DNA of 64,000 bases from Dryococelus australis (Eukaryota; Arthropoda; Insecta; Phasmatodea; Phasmatidae). Shown here one piece after another: positions 32,109 through 44,377 of the stretch. The DNA is taken from the NCBI GenBank assembly GCA_029891345.1, contig CM057002.1, forward strand, positions 22,988,795 through 23,052,794, written 5' to 3'. Numbering within the stretch: the stretch's first letter is position 1; every line of letters begins with the position of its first letter. A program made the position numbers and the translations under genes. Below the pieces are notes generated by a model, which saw only the letters and a program-made list of their open reading frames with translations, made no database searches and had not been told where the DNA came from.

Positions 32109-34504
32109 GTTCTATGGAAATGGGAATCATGTTAATGATTTTCAACTCTCCATTACTGTAGAGCATCAAGATTGCTATCATCGCATGCGAAAAAAAAAAA
32201 AAAAAGAAGTCTGATTACACGACTTTACCAAGTGGGGCTGTTAAAGGATATTACCAATCTCTGCAATGAAGACGGGGATTGCCAGAGAACGTTGTTTTCT
32301 TCGGCCAAGACCGGGAACGAATTATAGTACCGAGTGTTCGGGGATGTGCCGACGAGATGAGAGGCTACTTAGGTACGGACAGCTGAACGTCACAATCCAC
32401 GCAAGTACTAATAACGCAGCTTCTACTGGCAATATAGTTTTGTGAGCTGGTAAACTAATTTCTGCACTAATTCCTGAATAAGAACACGAGAAAAATACTA
32501 CTCATGTTATAAATAACGTTCTCGCAAACACACAGGGTATTCTGAATTTATAAAAGCGGTTCACTGTAAAAAAAATATATGCTCGTGTGATCTTTCTGTA
32601 CATGCAATAAATACATACGAACTCCGGCTTATGGCTTAACACGTAACCAAAATAGTTTAAAACATCTGTGTGTGTGTGTGTGTATGTATATATATATATG
32701 ACACAATTTTATAAAAGAACAAAACTGTATTTTACTAATTAGAAATAAAGAAATTCAAGCCACTGTAATAGTATCTTGCCGTTCATTTGCAGGAGCGCTT
32801 TATATTTCGATTCGAGCGGGAGTGCAAAGTGAGGTGAGAGGTATTGTAGAGTATCTCTAGAAGTCTCTTCTGCCCGCTACTTACACTGTTGGTGCTATGG
32901 AAAGTGAACGCACAACCTTCCCTGAGATAATTGGTTGCCCTCCGCTGATTAATTAATTAATTATCAGAAAGGTTTCCACGCCGCTGCGGACTGGCGAAGT
33001 ACCCACTCCCGGGCAGAAAGGAAACTAATCGAAAGGAGTGGGGGAAGCCTCGATTCGGCGTGGGCGAATATCAATATCGATTACTCGCGAGCACGTTCCC
33101 CGTTTCATTAACATTCCATTCTGCGTGGGCCACGAACAAAGAACCCTTGGCGCATTTAACGCGAAATCTCAGTTGTCATTATTTTGTCTCTCGTTCGAAT
33201 TTAACAAAAACGTCTCCTATAACTAGGTACGGACGCTTGGTTTTCGCGATAGGGCGTTGTTGCACCGGGGGTTGATTTAAGGCGGATTCCCAACCGTCAT
33301 CTTGGGTTTAAAGATTTTTCGCCAGAGCTTTTATTTCAGGTTTACTGAAATTTCCCGCATGACATGCTAAATAACAGCTTCCCAAACTTTATCGAACTGC
33401 CACAGCTTCGCTACAGTTATTCATTTTCAGCCGGTAACTGTCGAGATGAAACGCGAGATTATTTATTGCGAACGATTACAAAGGCGTCGATATAAACAGT
33501 AATCCAGAAATACTGACCTCAGACGATGCACTAGGCAATGCTCTGTGCTCTGTCGTTCCAAAAAAAAAAAAATACAAAACTGTATTTCCAGAATATGGCA
33601 AACATTCCACAAACCCAAGATGGCGGGTGGGAATCTGCCTTAAGGCACCCGTCTACCGGGAGATTTCTTGTGTGTTTGAGGCCAAGAAACGTGAGAACGA
33701 TAAGGGCGACACTGTCACGTACATCAAGTGCAGTACCGCCACTAAGCGCAATGCTCTCAACTGGCGTGTAATGTTCTCGTCGTTCTGTGGCACTTTCAAC
33801 GGCAACCCTACCATTTTACATGATACGTCCACAGAAAATTTTACAAGAACGACTGGCCACGTTTTAATTTAATTTGAGATACGCTAGGAATAAGTTATTT
33901 TCCAAAAAAAAAATCATACACTACTAAGAAACAAAAATATGAAAACGTTTTCCTTGTTTAAGCAATTGTTAAAAAATATTACATAGTGCGATTTTACATA
34001 TCCCTTCAAGTAGCCCGTGGTACCTAATTACGAAGTGAATTACCTAGTTTTGATGAGTTAATTCTTATTCCCTACAAGACCCAAAAGCACTAAAACTGCG
34101 ATTTCGATGGGTCGATATGTAAAAAAAAAAAACATGTCTAAAAAGTTTATGCGAAGAAATAATACTCGTGAGCAGTGTGCATGTTATAAAGCATTTCGAA
34201 CGCACATAAAATAACGAATTTTTCTCAGGAACCCGGACGCAGAGAACGTCATTTGCAGTTTGTCTGCCGACAAGGCATCGGGTATAGCTTAGTTGACTTC
34301 CTGAACCTATACGACAGGTTTATTTTCCCCCTCCTGTTATCACATCTGTAAAATTTCGCATAAAGTAATCACATTTATATTCTAGGCTGTTGATGTTTAC
34401 CGCTAGAAAGCAACGAAAGAAGTTGAAATGCTACCAGAATTTTGTCTATACGTCTGGAACAGAAGGCGTGGCGAGAAAACTACAAAGTCGAAGATGGAAG
34501 GTAC
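32109..34504. other. Unique DNA with small simple repeats
   Basis: About 2.4 kb without recognised repeats. (TG)n then (TA)n at 32667-32699. 32880-33300 is GC-richer with TGATTAATTAATTAATTATC and several Homeobox-type TAAT cores. An 81-codon frame at 33627-33872 shows no domain. No gene called. Confidence 0.4.
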
Positions 34505-34903
34505 ATAGTCCATTGGCAATTACTTCCAACTTTCTGAAGCTCTGTTAAAGTTCTACTTCCATGATATTCCTGCGTTTCGGGCAAGTCTAGGAAATTACAC
34601 CAAAGAGACGACACGCAGCATTTGTGCGCACTCGGTCTAATAATATTTTGCATACGAACAATTTCTTACTACGCATCACCGACACCCCTATTTTCTCCCT
34701 GTTTTAATCCCCGTTAATTATAAATAGAATATTATTTACGGGTAGAATATAAGTAAAAGTTCAATTTAACCAAAAATAGGATACTTTTAACACAAGTACA
34801 AAACGCGTGTGATACATAACACATTTAGGAAAAGACCAAACACACGCCGTACATGGGACTATTTTTCAAAGGTTTTATTCAAAAAGTGTGAAGAAATCGC
34901 GAA
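34505..34903 (+). mobile_element. MITE-B copy, right end broken by MITE-C
   Basis: Left end TAGTCCATTGGCAATTACTT, then TCTGAAGCTCTGTTAAAGTT, GATATTCCTGCG, and GTGCGCACTCGGTCTA; right end TTCAAAAAGTGTGAAGAAAT followed by CGCGAA. The final TAGAC of the terminus reappears after the inserted MITE-C (near 35149). Confidence 0.8.
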
Positions 34904-35145
34904 CAGAGACCTGAAAAACTCGCGAGTGCAATGACCTGCAAGCTAGACTCTACAGTATTATGTATAAATATTCCGATATCAACTGCTTATTGGTTGTCTG
35001 CTGTCACAGTGGAAGGCGACGACTGGGCCAGCCTTCTCCAGGAGGTGCCAAACACCGTGTGGACCAATGGCTGAAATTATCTAAACACGCGAGTTTTGAA
35101 CACTTTCTTGTCCCAAAATGAATCCGCGAATTCTTCACGTCTCTA
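34904..35145 (+). mobile_element. MITE-C copy nested at the MITE-B end
   Basis: Ends CAGAGACCTGAAAAACTCGC and TTCACGTCTCTA, 242 bp, very similar throughout to the copies at 23375 and 43092 (TTGGTTGTCTGCTGTCACAG, AGCCTTCTCCAGGAGGTGCC, and GTGTGGACCAATGGC). Confidence 0.85.
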
Positions 35146-35205
35146 AGAATAGACTACGTCAATCCCCACGTAGCTGGAGCAGTATCCGTGCAGAGTAGCC
35201 GTGTG

Positions 35206-35803
35206 TACGAATGTTGGAATACTACTGATATGATACTGGTATCGATACCGGGTATTTTGGAATCGATGCTTTTATTTCGATACTATGCCCGTATCATATA
35301 AGTAGATGATTCAATACTGATACTTTTTTTTCTTTCGGAATTACTTGTAGCTGTTAATTATGAACCCTTTCAATCGAAGTGCTCCAAAAATAGCAAGATG
35401 TGTTTTACTCAATAAAATAATAATTTTAAAAGCAGAACACATCAGTATTTTACTTGTTCTCTAATTAGAACGATGCTCAAATATAACTTAAACTAATAAG
35501 TGCTGCACTCTGTATTTTTTCAAAACAAACAACAGATATGGAAAAGAAATACAAATTATTTAGAGGCCACGAAATGAGCGAACGATCTAAGTATTGGATT
35601 ATTAAAAAATATAATTAAATGTGCATAAATAAATTTTTTTGTGAAAAATAGAAGACAACCCAATTAAACTTTTATAAAAAAAAATTATACTTATACTGAT
35701 ATACCAGTATCGATACTTTATTGTAATGCCCGTATCGAAATGAGCATCGATACCATTGTTTCGATCGCAGTATCGATACTCTCATGATCTCGCAACATCC
35801 GTG
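35206..35803. mobile_element. hAT-like non-autonomous element
   Basis: Flanked by a perfect 8-bp duplication GCCGTGTG (35198-35205 and 35804-35811). Terminal repeats are TACGAATGTTGGAA and, inverted, CACGGATGTTGCGA (11 of 14). Subterminal regions carry repeated GTATCGATAC palindromes on both sides; the centre is AT-rich and non-coding. An 8-bp duplication with subterminal motif arrays is the hAT pattern. Confidence 0.8.
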
Positions 35804-35811
35804 GCCGTGTG

Positions 35812-36182
35812 CGCGCGCAAGGCCGCGGCACGACACGCCCAGACAGTCGGACGTCAGAACTGCGGCCTGCCGGCGAAGGCGAGAAGACCTTGAGGAGTGT
35901 GGCACAGCTGCCATTAGCGAGATGTGGCCCCTCGCCGCAGCGGGGTCAAGTGACCTCCAGCACGCGAGCCTACCAGCCCGGGCCGAAGGAAAAACTCACA
36001 CTTGCAGGATCACAGACGTCACTTCTGCGAGCACGCCCTTCCTCTGCACGCACGCTTTGCAGTCTTGCCACCACACACAGTTGGTAACTTCCCCCCCCCC
36101 CCCAAATTGCCCATGAGGCACACTTACAACTCGACGCACGACATCTGATCCTAATTAAATGATAACGAAACGATATTATTAA
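35812..36182. other. GC-rich unique DNA
   Basis: CpG-rich sequence with overlapping 110- and 92-codon frames of arginine/serine-rich composition and no recognised domain. A 13-C run at 36091-36103. Confidence 0.4.
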
Positions 36183-36392
36183 CCCTTTCAGTCAAAAATA
36201 AATATATAATTTTAGGCGTTGCAACGAACAAGTTTTTTGTTCGGAATTGTGCTGTTATTAAGAAGATGCTTTGTCTTACATCGGGACCAACATACATTTA
36301 TCTCCGCTAATGATGTTTCCCACACGTAGAGAACCTTTCTCATTGGACGGTATGTTCTACTGTGTACGGTGCATACACAGTAACTGAACGGG
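36183..36392. mobile_element. Possible piggyBac-like short element
   Basis: Starts CCCTTTCAGT after TTAA (36179-36182) and ends ACTGAACGGG before TTCA (36393-36396). The ends are a 10-bp inverted repeat with one mismatch, 210 bp apart. TTAA duplication with CCC/GGG ends is the piggyBac pattern. Only one copy and an imperfect second TTAA. Confidence 0.45.
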
Positions 36393-37565
36393 TTCAAATG
36401 AACAGTGTTATACATAGCCTATCTATAATGTGCAAAAATCAATAGTACATCAACATTTTCTCTGAACGTATACAAAATATTAGCTGAAGTTTTTTTTGGC
36501 TTCAAACAGAATTTTTTTCATAATTTTCTATTCTTACAAAATATACTGCCATGGGTTAGAGCTACAGCGGAAGTGATTAGTTACTGAAACTGTATTTACT
36601 TATCAACAGTTTACTTTCGAAAACCAAAATGTTGTTAGAATTTTCCGTATATTTACAGAAATGTTTACGAAAATGCACAGTAAATATACGGAAACGCATT
36701 CCGTAATGACGGAAAAACGGAGTTAAATGCGTTAATATGAAATACGGAAAATCTCCGTATTTCCTACAACTTTAGCGTTCGGGCACGAACAGTGCCGTGT
36801 CTACACGAAACTTCTTCGCCACTGTAGCCAGAAAATTATCGTTTCTGCGGCAGTTAGCTTATCCATGTCACCAAGACCTGTTCTTTCAAACATTAAAAAG
36901 TAGCAACAGGAGTATGTAACACTTAGCAACACTTACGATACACTAACGTCAACAGAAACTAAAAAAGTCCCCTATGTGACCAATATACAAATTCAAAAGT
37001 TATACCAGATTCACCACGTGAGCATTGTAGGTAAGTGGTTAGGGTAGTGAATTTGCAACTTTTCTTGACACGGGTTGGAATCTGGCTTAAATATAAAAGA
37101 TGTCAACTTTTTTAAATATATTTTTTATACACACTAGAGCACCCGCATAATGAAAATTAAAATAAAATACAAATAAAAAATTATTTAAACTAGAAGTACA
37201 GAAAACTAACTTGGAAATTAACGGAGAGGTTCCGTGAATTTTACGGAAAGTACGTTTTTGAAAATCAATGTGTCCGAAATTTTACGGAGAGTTTACGTAC
37301 ACCTCTGGATAAATTTTTACCAGCACTTCTCCGTAAAATGAAGGAAATTTCTTTTATAAACAGTGAGTGCGTTATGTACACAATTGTGTACACTGGGTTT
37401 GGATTAGATATTTTGTAACAGTGTAAAATATTTTCCTAGGATTCACGTAAAATCAATTAATAAGAGACCATTTCCAATAGATATTTAAAGGGTGTTTCCA
37501 ATCTGAATGGTTCACGAAGCATGGCCGTCACAATAATTACTATGGAAAAACATGCACCTAAGGGG
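36393..37565. other. AT-rich DNA with TTTACGGA/TCCGTAAA motifs
   Basis: TCCGTAT, TTTACGGA, and ATACGGAAA motifs recur in both orientations at 36640-36770 and 37230-37350, suggesting the two ends of an unrecognised element of about 700 bp. Between them, near 37030-37080, is a weak tRNA-like stretch (AAGTGGTTAGGG ... GGGTTGGAATC). No gene. Confidence 0.4.
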
Positions 37566-37780
37566 GCCCACAGTGAAGTTGTGGTTAAACTACTCGCCTC
37601 CCATCTAGGCGAACCGGTTTCGAATCCAGCGGGTCGCTTCCGTGTTTTAGTATTTGGCAATCGTGCCACTGGTCAGCGGGTTTTTTTCAGGGATCTCCCG
37701 CCCCTCCCTATCATTCCGGCGCTGCTCCACACTCACCTCGCTTCACCCTCATCGACTCTCAAGACCTCGCTGTTAATGGG
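37566..37780 (+). mobile_element. SINE-1 copy
   Basis: Box A region GTTGTGGTTAAAC (decayed), anticodon arm CGCCTCCCATCTAGGCG, box B GGTTTCGAATCC (one-base insertion), body partly deleted, tail CTCTCAAGACCTCGCTGTTA. Confidence 0.85.
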
Positions 37781-38450
37781 ATAGTATCCATTCCATCATA
37801 TATCTTTCTTACAAATCGTCATAATAAAAATTTATGGCCCGACATAAAAAAATTGAAGCTAGACATGACAATGAAGACTACTTAACAATTTATTTTTTTT
37901 TAATTCGTACGGTTTCAATGATACCTATATTTTCCCACGTGAGATAGGGCATTATTAAATAACCAGGTAATATCCGATTACGGTTAGAGATGTGAAACTG
38001 ATCGCGTAGGCTAAGAAAAACAAGTTGAACTTCGAAATAACTGTGAGAAATGTTCCTTATGTCTGGACTAGCTGGGATTTTTGAAATATTGAATCCGAAA
38101 ACTAAGCAGTGGTGGAACACGCGTAAATCCAAGATGGCGAAGTTACTTCCCACTTAAGTGCCTGTTACACACGATGCAAGTTGACTGGCTAACTTGTTTG
38201 CAAATGGCGTGCACGCAAGAGCTCGACGTGCCAGCGAGAAGACACTGTCCCATCATTCCTTCACCTTGAGCACGCCGTTTGTTTACATTTGCGTTTTATA
38301 CGTTCATAGTAGTTCCCACACATTGATTTGCGAGTAAAAAAAAAAAAAAAACAGATTTGAATTCTGTATTAGCGATTTGTTAGGTTGGTGAAGTCTTTTG
38401 TGTGTCTTGGTCGAAAACGGTGATTGGCACGCTGCAACATACAAGTAAAG
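37781..38450. other. Unique DNA
   Basis: No gene or family repeat recognised. An A run at 38337-38351. Confidence 0.4.
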
Positions 38451-38873
38451 AGTCTACGTGATAAAGTGAGCGCTTTTGAAATTAACCTTAGAAAAAAAGC
38501 CACTGGCCCTGCCTGCAGGCATTTCATGGGTGCACTGAGTGACATTCGCCCAGCAAAGTTGGTAACGAAGGATGGAAAGTAGTTCCATATCTTAACGTCA
38601 AATAAAAAGTCTTAAGTAACCGTTTGTAATAACTTAAATTATTTCTTTCCCTTTCTGCTTTTTTTAGTGCACAGAAGTGTAAAAAGAGCAGATTTTGTTA
38701 AAAATTATTTCCTTTCTTAATAATTTCAGTTTCATTTGACCGACACATTAGTAAAGTGATGGGGCCCATGTCAAATGTTAATTTTATATAAGGCCGAGGA
38801 ATACACAACGTGTATACAAACAAGTAGATCTTGTGCAAGGCTTTCAAAAGTGCTCATTTTACCGTGAACAGCT
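38451..38873 (+). mobile_element. MITE-A copy, nearly full length
   Basis: Left end eroded (TACGTGATAAAGTGAGCGCT), right end TCATTTTACCGTGAACAGCT. Plus-orientation landmarks complete (CACTGGCCCTGCCTGC, TTTCATTTGACCGACACATT). Confidence 0.85.
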
Positions 38874-38886
38874 TATACTACTATAG

Positions 38887-39117
38887 ACTGTTCATGTTAA
38901 AGTGAATACTTTTGAGGCCCTAGTTACGTTTCTCCTTTCAGCCATATTTAATTATTTAACTACATTTTAAAATAAATATTGCAGTATAGGTAATAAATAG
39001 AGTGCGTATTTTCCACAGCACTCGGAAGTTAATATCAAAGGCTAAAATAAAAGATATTTAATGACTATTATTCCAAATGAGAGGGCTTTCAAAAGTGCTC
39101 ACTTTACCGTGAACTGC
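38887..39117 (+). mobile_element. MITE-A-short copy
   Basis: Left end GACTGTTCATGTTAAAGTGA, right end GCTCACTTTACCGTGAACTG, 231 bp. The interior (TTTCAGCC, ATAGGTAATAAATAGAGTGC, GCACTCGGAAGTTAA) matches the 43665 and 3874 copies. It lies 13 bp from a MITE-A copy. Confidence 0.85.
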
Positions 39118-39900
39118 GTGTACAGTATGTACATGGAACTTGAACACAAGAAGGTGATCACCTTGTTCACAAAAGCTGTCCCGTCTGTATGGGGTTGACA
39201 TAAACAACAGGGTAGAGGGCAAGTGAACCACTCGAGTAGCGTTCGTGACAGCGCAGTGGCGCCAACCTAACACCCGTGTCGGGCTGTTGGCGCGGGTAAC
39301 GCCCCCCCCCCCCCTTTCCACGCGCCGGTCAATCCACGTGAACCCCCATCACCGCAGTTCTCGCAGCCTAGGCTCCTTCCAACGACGTCGTCGAGCGGAG
39401 ATGAGGATCGCGAAATAAAAACCAGGACGGCCGCCATCCGTTGTTTACATTTGCATCCATTTCGAATAAATTACGTCTCGGCGGGTCAATTTCTTCGCTC
39501 CGTTCGTGCGATGAAGTAGTTAGCGGGGTGGGGGGCCGCGTGGCAGCGTGGCGCGCTGCGGTGGCCAACCGTAAATACAACAGCCTTCGTGACCCGCGGC
39601 GGAGCGAGACAGAAACCCGCCTGAAAATAGTACCCCCTCCCCTCGTCATGGGCCCTACTTCGCGCCTGATTAATACGAGCAGCAATTCTTACAGGCGACA
39701 AGCTGTGTCAGCCGACACTTGCGTCAACCCAGTTGATTACAATCTTGAAGTAAAATGAAGTAACTTCCATTGGTAGCGTTATCCCAAACCACGAACTGCG
39801 TCACAAAGTAAGAAATACAGCCACCAATAAAACTATATTTTAACTGAGTGATTCTTATTTTTGTCGCTTTCCTTGATACAACTTATAATTTTTAACTAAA
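39118..39900. other. GC-rich unique DNA
   Basis: CpG-rich block (about 39200-39700) with a 12-C run at 39303-39314. Overlapping frames of 71-105 codons on both strands are composition-driven. Candidate regulatory or unmethylated region only by composition. Confidence 0.4.
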
Positions 39901-40384
<484 letters not shown>

Positions 40385-40520
40385 TATATATACTCTATAG
40401 CGTATAATAGTCGTTTGTAAATGTAATCATAAAACTTTTCCAAAATATATAATTTTTATGGAAGCCCTGTTCAATAACTACTCCTAGGAAATGAATTACG
40501 CACTTGATGAAGTTTATATG

Positions 40521-40620
40521 TAACTTACGGTAAAGTTAGCAATTTTGAAGCCTTTTATTGCAGCCTTAAAAGTCAACTTTCGATTCGATGAAATATATAA
40601 ACTGTTTCATTATTTACACT
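40521..40620 (+). mobile_element. MITE-A-short fragment, left end
   Basis: TAACTTACGGTAAAGTTAGC followed by TTTTGAAGCC and TTGCAGCC resembles the left part of the short copies; the rest is missing. Confidence 0.45.
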
Positions 40621-41792
40621 AGTTCCTTAAACAACGAGGCGGAATGATAAAGAAATGGCTGATAGGAAAAAGTAAATAATGTTATAAGATGGAAAGCGGT
40701 ACGTGAATTTGACAGTGGCCTTGAGTTCCCAGTACTTTTACGCACTCGAGCCACAACGGCTTTATTAACTGGTCTGCTGCCACGTTGATAGTTATTTTTC
40801 CATTTCACATGGTTGGCTTTGTGCGGTCACAGTATGTATTCTAGATTATAACTGTCTAAAACGTTGTCCTGGGCATGTCAATATAAGTGTTGTCTAAAAA
40901 AAAAAAAAAGGCAAACCACATATTAGAGTACACGAAACTGAAGTCATACCACCGAGAAAAAAAAACTCATACCTCTACAAATGAATACAGCGTTTTTATA
41001 AATTAAAACAACTGCAGGCTAAGGAGTTTCTAGACATGTAGCCTCAAACGCATTATTTAATTATGAAATACCTAACATCATAACTTCGTCGTCAGACCAC
41101 AGGCCTTGAAAGGGGTCGTTAGATAACTACCAAGTACAGACCTGCTTCCGATTGCTGTCGAGATAAAACTCGCCCTTCTTCCAGAAGAAAAATGATCCAA
41201 TCGTTTCAGATGATGGCACGAGTGTGATGTCTGGGTGTGTGCTGATCTAACAACATAACAAAACAAACACCGCTGTTGGTCAGGTAACGGCAATTCAGGG
41301 GCAGGCGGCTGAATTACTTCGGGCAGCGTTGCAGGGCAAAGGGTGGCGGAAAAAAAAAAAAAAACAGGCATAAACGAAGCAGGTGTTTACAAATTACTGC
41401 ATTAAATATTGACACTGAAATATCTAGGATCCCCGTCTGGCCCCGCGTCATTGGCGTAAGGAAAACTATAAATGTTCCAGGTTAAAAATCTTGACGTTTA
41501 AAGGTTTTTGCTCATTTATGTTGCCCGCTATTCCAGTTCAGATGCGGTGTGCACTAATTACTATAGGGACCATTATATTTCGGTGACAGGATAAACTCCA
41601 CTGCCCTTGTACATAAACGAGCACATTCAATGGTTTTATTGGTCGCTGCCCGTTAAGTCGAATAACCTGGTTACCTGTTTGGCTTCATTAAAGATTGTCC
41701 AATCCGCCGCTGAAGTTACGTTATTGGCTCCAGATTCCCACGAGGCGTGCCAGACGCACTGTCGGGCCTATGGCAGAAATCTGTCAAACGCA
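40621..41792. other. Unique DNA, possible MITE-C/D relic
   Basis: No gene recognised. At 41580-41760, TTTTATTGGTCGCTG, TTGTCCAATCC, and TTATTGGCTCC are arranged like MITE-C or D interiors, but termini are not found. A 97-codon minus frame (41078-41371) ends in a poly-A tract and has no domain. Confidence 0.4.
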
Positions 41793-42021
41793 AGGGGACG
41801 CGGTGGCTGAGCGGTTAACCTGCTCGCCTCGCACCAAGGCGATCCGGGTTCAATCCCCGGCCGTGCCACTCCGGATTTTCGCATGTGGGAATCGTGCCGG
41901 ACGATGCCGTTCGTCAGCGGGTTTTCTAGGAGATCTCCCATTTCCCCCGCCCTTTCATTCCGGCGCTTGTCCATACTCATCTTCGCCCTCATCGGCTCTT
42001 AAGACCTCGCTGTTAAGATCA
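41793..42021 (+). mobile_element. SINE-1 copy with 10-bp target duplication
   Basis: Flanks GTCAAACGCA (41783-41792) and GTCAAATGCA (42022-42031), one mismatch. Box A GTGGCTGAGCGGTTAACC, anticodon arm CGCCTCGCACCAAGGCG, box B GGTTCAATCCC, full body. Close to the consensus. Confidence 0.92.
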
Positions 42022-42031
42022 GTCAAATGCA

Positions 42032-42607
42032 CAGTAACTTGGAGTTCAGTCTACCGCTAAATACCAAAGTTGGCAAAAGACTCTAAGAATTTGACCAATT
42101 GCAACTTGAGCATTCCGATCAATCATGAGGAAGTACTCGGTTAAAGGCTTTAATCATAAAGTCGTAGTATAACCGACTGGAGAGGAGGGCAGGTTTTACC
42201 GAGAAAACAGGCAGAAAGCCGTGTATGAAATCAAGAAAGAAGGCACAAAGTCTGAAGAGGATAAGGTGCCGTGCACAGCCTTAACTCAACCGAGTACTGA
42301 TGCAGTGCGGGAGGATGGAGGGCGTGCCGGCCTTCGGGCCGTGAAACCTGCCGCTAAATAATTATGCAGGTCTCTAATTACAGTGTAATATCCCGTGGTT
42401 TGCACGCCAGTCTTGCGAAGCCTTAAAAAAAATATGATTCAGGAAACCAGTAGTCTCATCACAAACAAATGATGATCACGAAGGTACCGCCATACGCTTT
42501 TCTCATGCTGAAATGAGACGAATACCTTCACCGTTGGATAGCGTCCTGCGCATTGCAGCAGCGCGAAGAAAGGCTATTCTGCGCAGGTTCTCTCTTACCC
42601 ACAACTA
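42032..42607. other. Unique DNA
   Basis: No gene recognised. ATGCAGGTCTCTAA at 42364 equals the right terminus of MITE-C, but the body is not clear; it may close the relic noted at 41580. Confidence 0.4.
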
Positions 42608-42808
42608 CAGGCAATTCACGGTAAAGTGAGCACTTTTAAAGGCCCTGCTAGCCGGCATTAACCACTAATAAATATAATTAATAACAGCTTGACACATTAA
42701 CTTTTGGTAGTGTTTGTTTGTCACAAGGAAATGTTTATATTAAAAAGTGATAGAAACATAGATAGCTGCCGAAAGGGCCTTAAAAAGTGCTCACTTTACC
42801 TTGAACAC
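42608..42808 (+). mobile_element. MITE-A-short copy
   Basis: Left end GGCAATTCACGGTAAAGTGA, right end AAAAAGTGCTCACTTTACCT then TGAACA, about 200 bp. The interior (GGCATTAACCACTAATAAAT) matches 57810. Confidence 0.85.
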
Positions 42809-43091
42809 TATATAAGTGTTAATCAAATATCTTTCCCAAAAAAAAAAAACTTTTTTTTTTTTGTCAGGGAAAGCCACACTTCTCGGAGTCTTTTGACGTC
42901 ACGTTACTGGTTTCCTAGTGCAACAAGGTTCTATGTCAATCTAAGCAGGACTTGAGTAGACGTCATTTGTTATAACGCAGGCTCCTCTTATACCCGGCCA
43001 AGCTGAATCCATCCTCAACAGTGTGACACGTTATCCACTACTGCTGCAGAGTCCTGCAGGGAATATCTGATGAACGGAGAGGACCAATAAC

Positions 43092-43329
43092 TAGAGACTT
43101 GAAAAATTCGCGAGTTCAATCACCTGCAGCCTATACTCTACATCCCTATGTAAAATACGCCAATATCAACTGCACATTGGTTGTCCGCTGCGACAGAAGA
43201 AGGCGACAATTGGGCCTGCCTTCTCCAGGAGATGTCAAACATTGTGCGGACCAATGATTGCATGTTATTAACACGTGTTTAAAATTCTAGCTTTTCCTAA
43301 AATAAATCCGTGAATTTTTCAAGTCTCTA
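43092..43329 (+). mobile_element. MITE-C copy
   Basis: Ends TAGAGACTTGAAAAATTCGC and TTTTTCAAGTCTCTA, 238 bp. Flanking octamers CCAATAAC (43084-43091) and CCAATGAA (43330-43337) agree at 6 of 8. Internal inverted ATTGG motifs as in the other copies. Confidence 0.88.
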
Positions 43330-43363
43330 CCAATGAAAGTCGAAATCAACGAATAATTCAAAG

Positions 43364-43630
43364 CGGTGTGGTGCTTCAACACGTGAACGGTTAGCCCGCT
43401 CGCCTCCCACCAAGGCAAACCGGGTTACATCACCGGCAGGATCACTTCCGGAATATTCGCAAGTGGGAATCGCGCCGGACGATGCCGCTGGTCGGCGGGT
43501 TTTCTCGGGGATCTCCCGTTTCCCCTCGCCCTTGCATTCCGGCACGGCTCCGTTCTCACCTCACTTCACCCTCATCAGCTATCAAGACCTCAGTGTTAAG
43601 ACCCGCCCGCATCTCTTCACTCAATCATTC
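43364..43630 (+). mobile_element. SINE-1 copy
   Basis: Box A region decayed (CGTGAACGGTTAGCCC), anticodon arm CGCCTCCCACCAAGGCA, box B damaged (GGTTACATCACC), body and tail complete. Confidence 0.88.
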
Positions 43631-43664
43631 CCTGTTAACATGCCCTTTGACTTGTGTACGCTGT

Positions 43665-43897
43665 TCGCGGTAAAGTGAGCACTTTTGAAGCCTTAGTTAT
43701 CTTTTCCTTTCAGCCAATTTTTATCCTTTAACCAACTTTAAAAAATAAATACTGCTACGTAAGTAATAAACACAGTGTGTACATTTCACCACACTCGGGA
43801 GTTAATGCCTAAGGCTAGAATGAAATGTATTTATTGACTATTATTCCAAATGAGAGTGCTTTCGAAAGTGCTCACTTTACGGTGAATAGCCTATACC
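43665..43897 (+). mobile_element. MITE-A-short copy
   Basis: Left end GCTGTTCGCGGTAAAGTGAG, right end GCTCACTTTACGGTGAATAG, 233 bp. The best-preserved copy of the TTTCAGCC ... ACTCGGGAGTTAATGCC subtype. Confidence 0.88.
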
Positions 43898-44377
43898 ATG
43901 TTAATTTGCCCAGGATTCGAAGATACGTCGCTAGTCAGAACGCATTCCTCCTGTTGAGTCTAGCCATCAAGAGCACCACACTTTCTCACACAGGACTTAC
44001 CGTATGAATGGAGAGGACCAACGACACGACCGAAATCAAGTGCATCATTTAATGAGGTCCAGTGTGTGTCACCGAAATCTAATGCAGGAAGATAAGATGC
44101 CCGAGCACTGCGGGGGCAAAGTCGCGACAGCCCGCCTGGCAGAATGGCTCCCCGATAGCCTTCGCCGAGAACGATTATCTGCAACGTGCGCCGCGAACTG
44201 GAGCAACGTCACAGAGGTGGAACGTGGCGAATCCGGACCACTCCGCGTGATTTATCGTTCCTCGAGAGGAGTTGGTTGGCCCCTTAGAAAGAACGGGCGC
44301 TACATGCTCTTATCGCAGACTCCAACCCCCACCCCCTAAAAAAAAGAAAAAAAAAGGAATTACTCGAATCGATCTGT
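43898..44377. other. Unique DNA
   Basis: A 111-codon plus frame (44004-44339) has no recognised domain and runs into poly-A. No gene called. Confidence 0.4.

Noticed and set aside
33627-33872. 81-codon frame as a possible exon
   Set aside because: No recognised domain, and no splice or conservation evidence can be judged from one sequence.
43060-43091. CTGATGAACGGAGAGGACC as a hammerhead core
   Set aside because: CTGATGA is present but no GAAA segment follows at a suitable distance.
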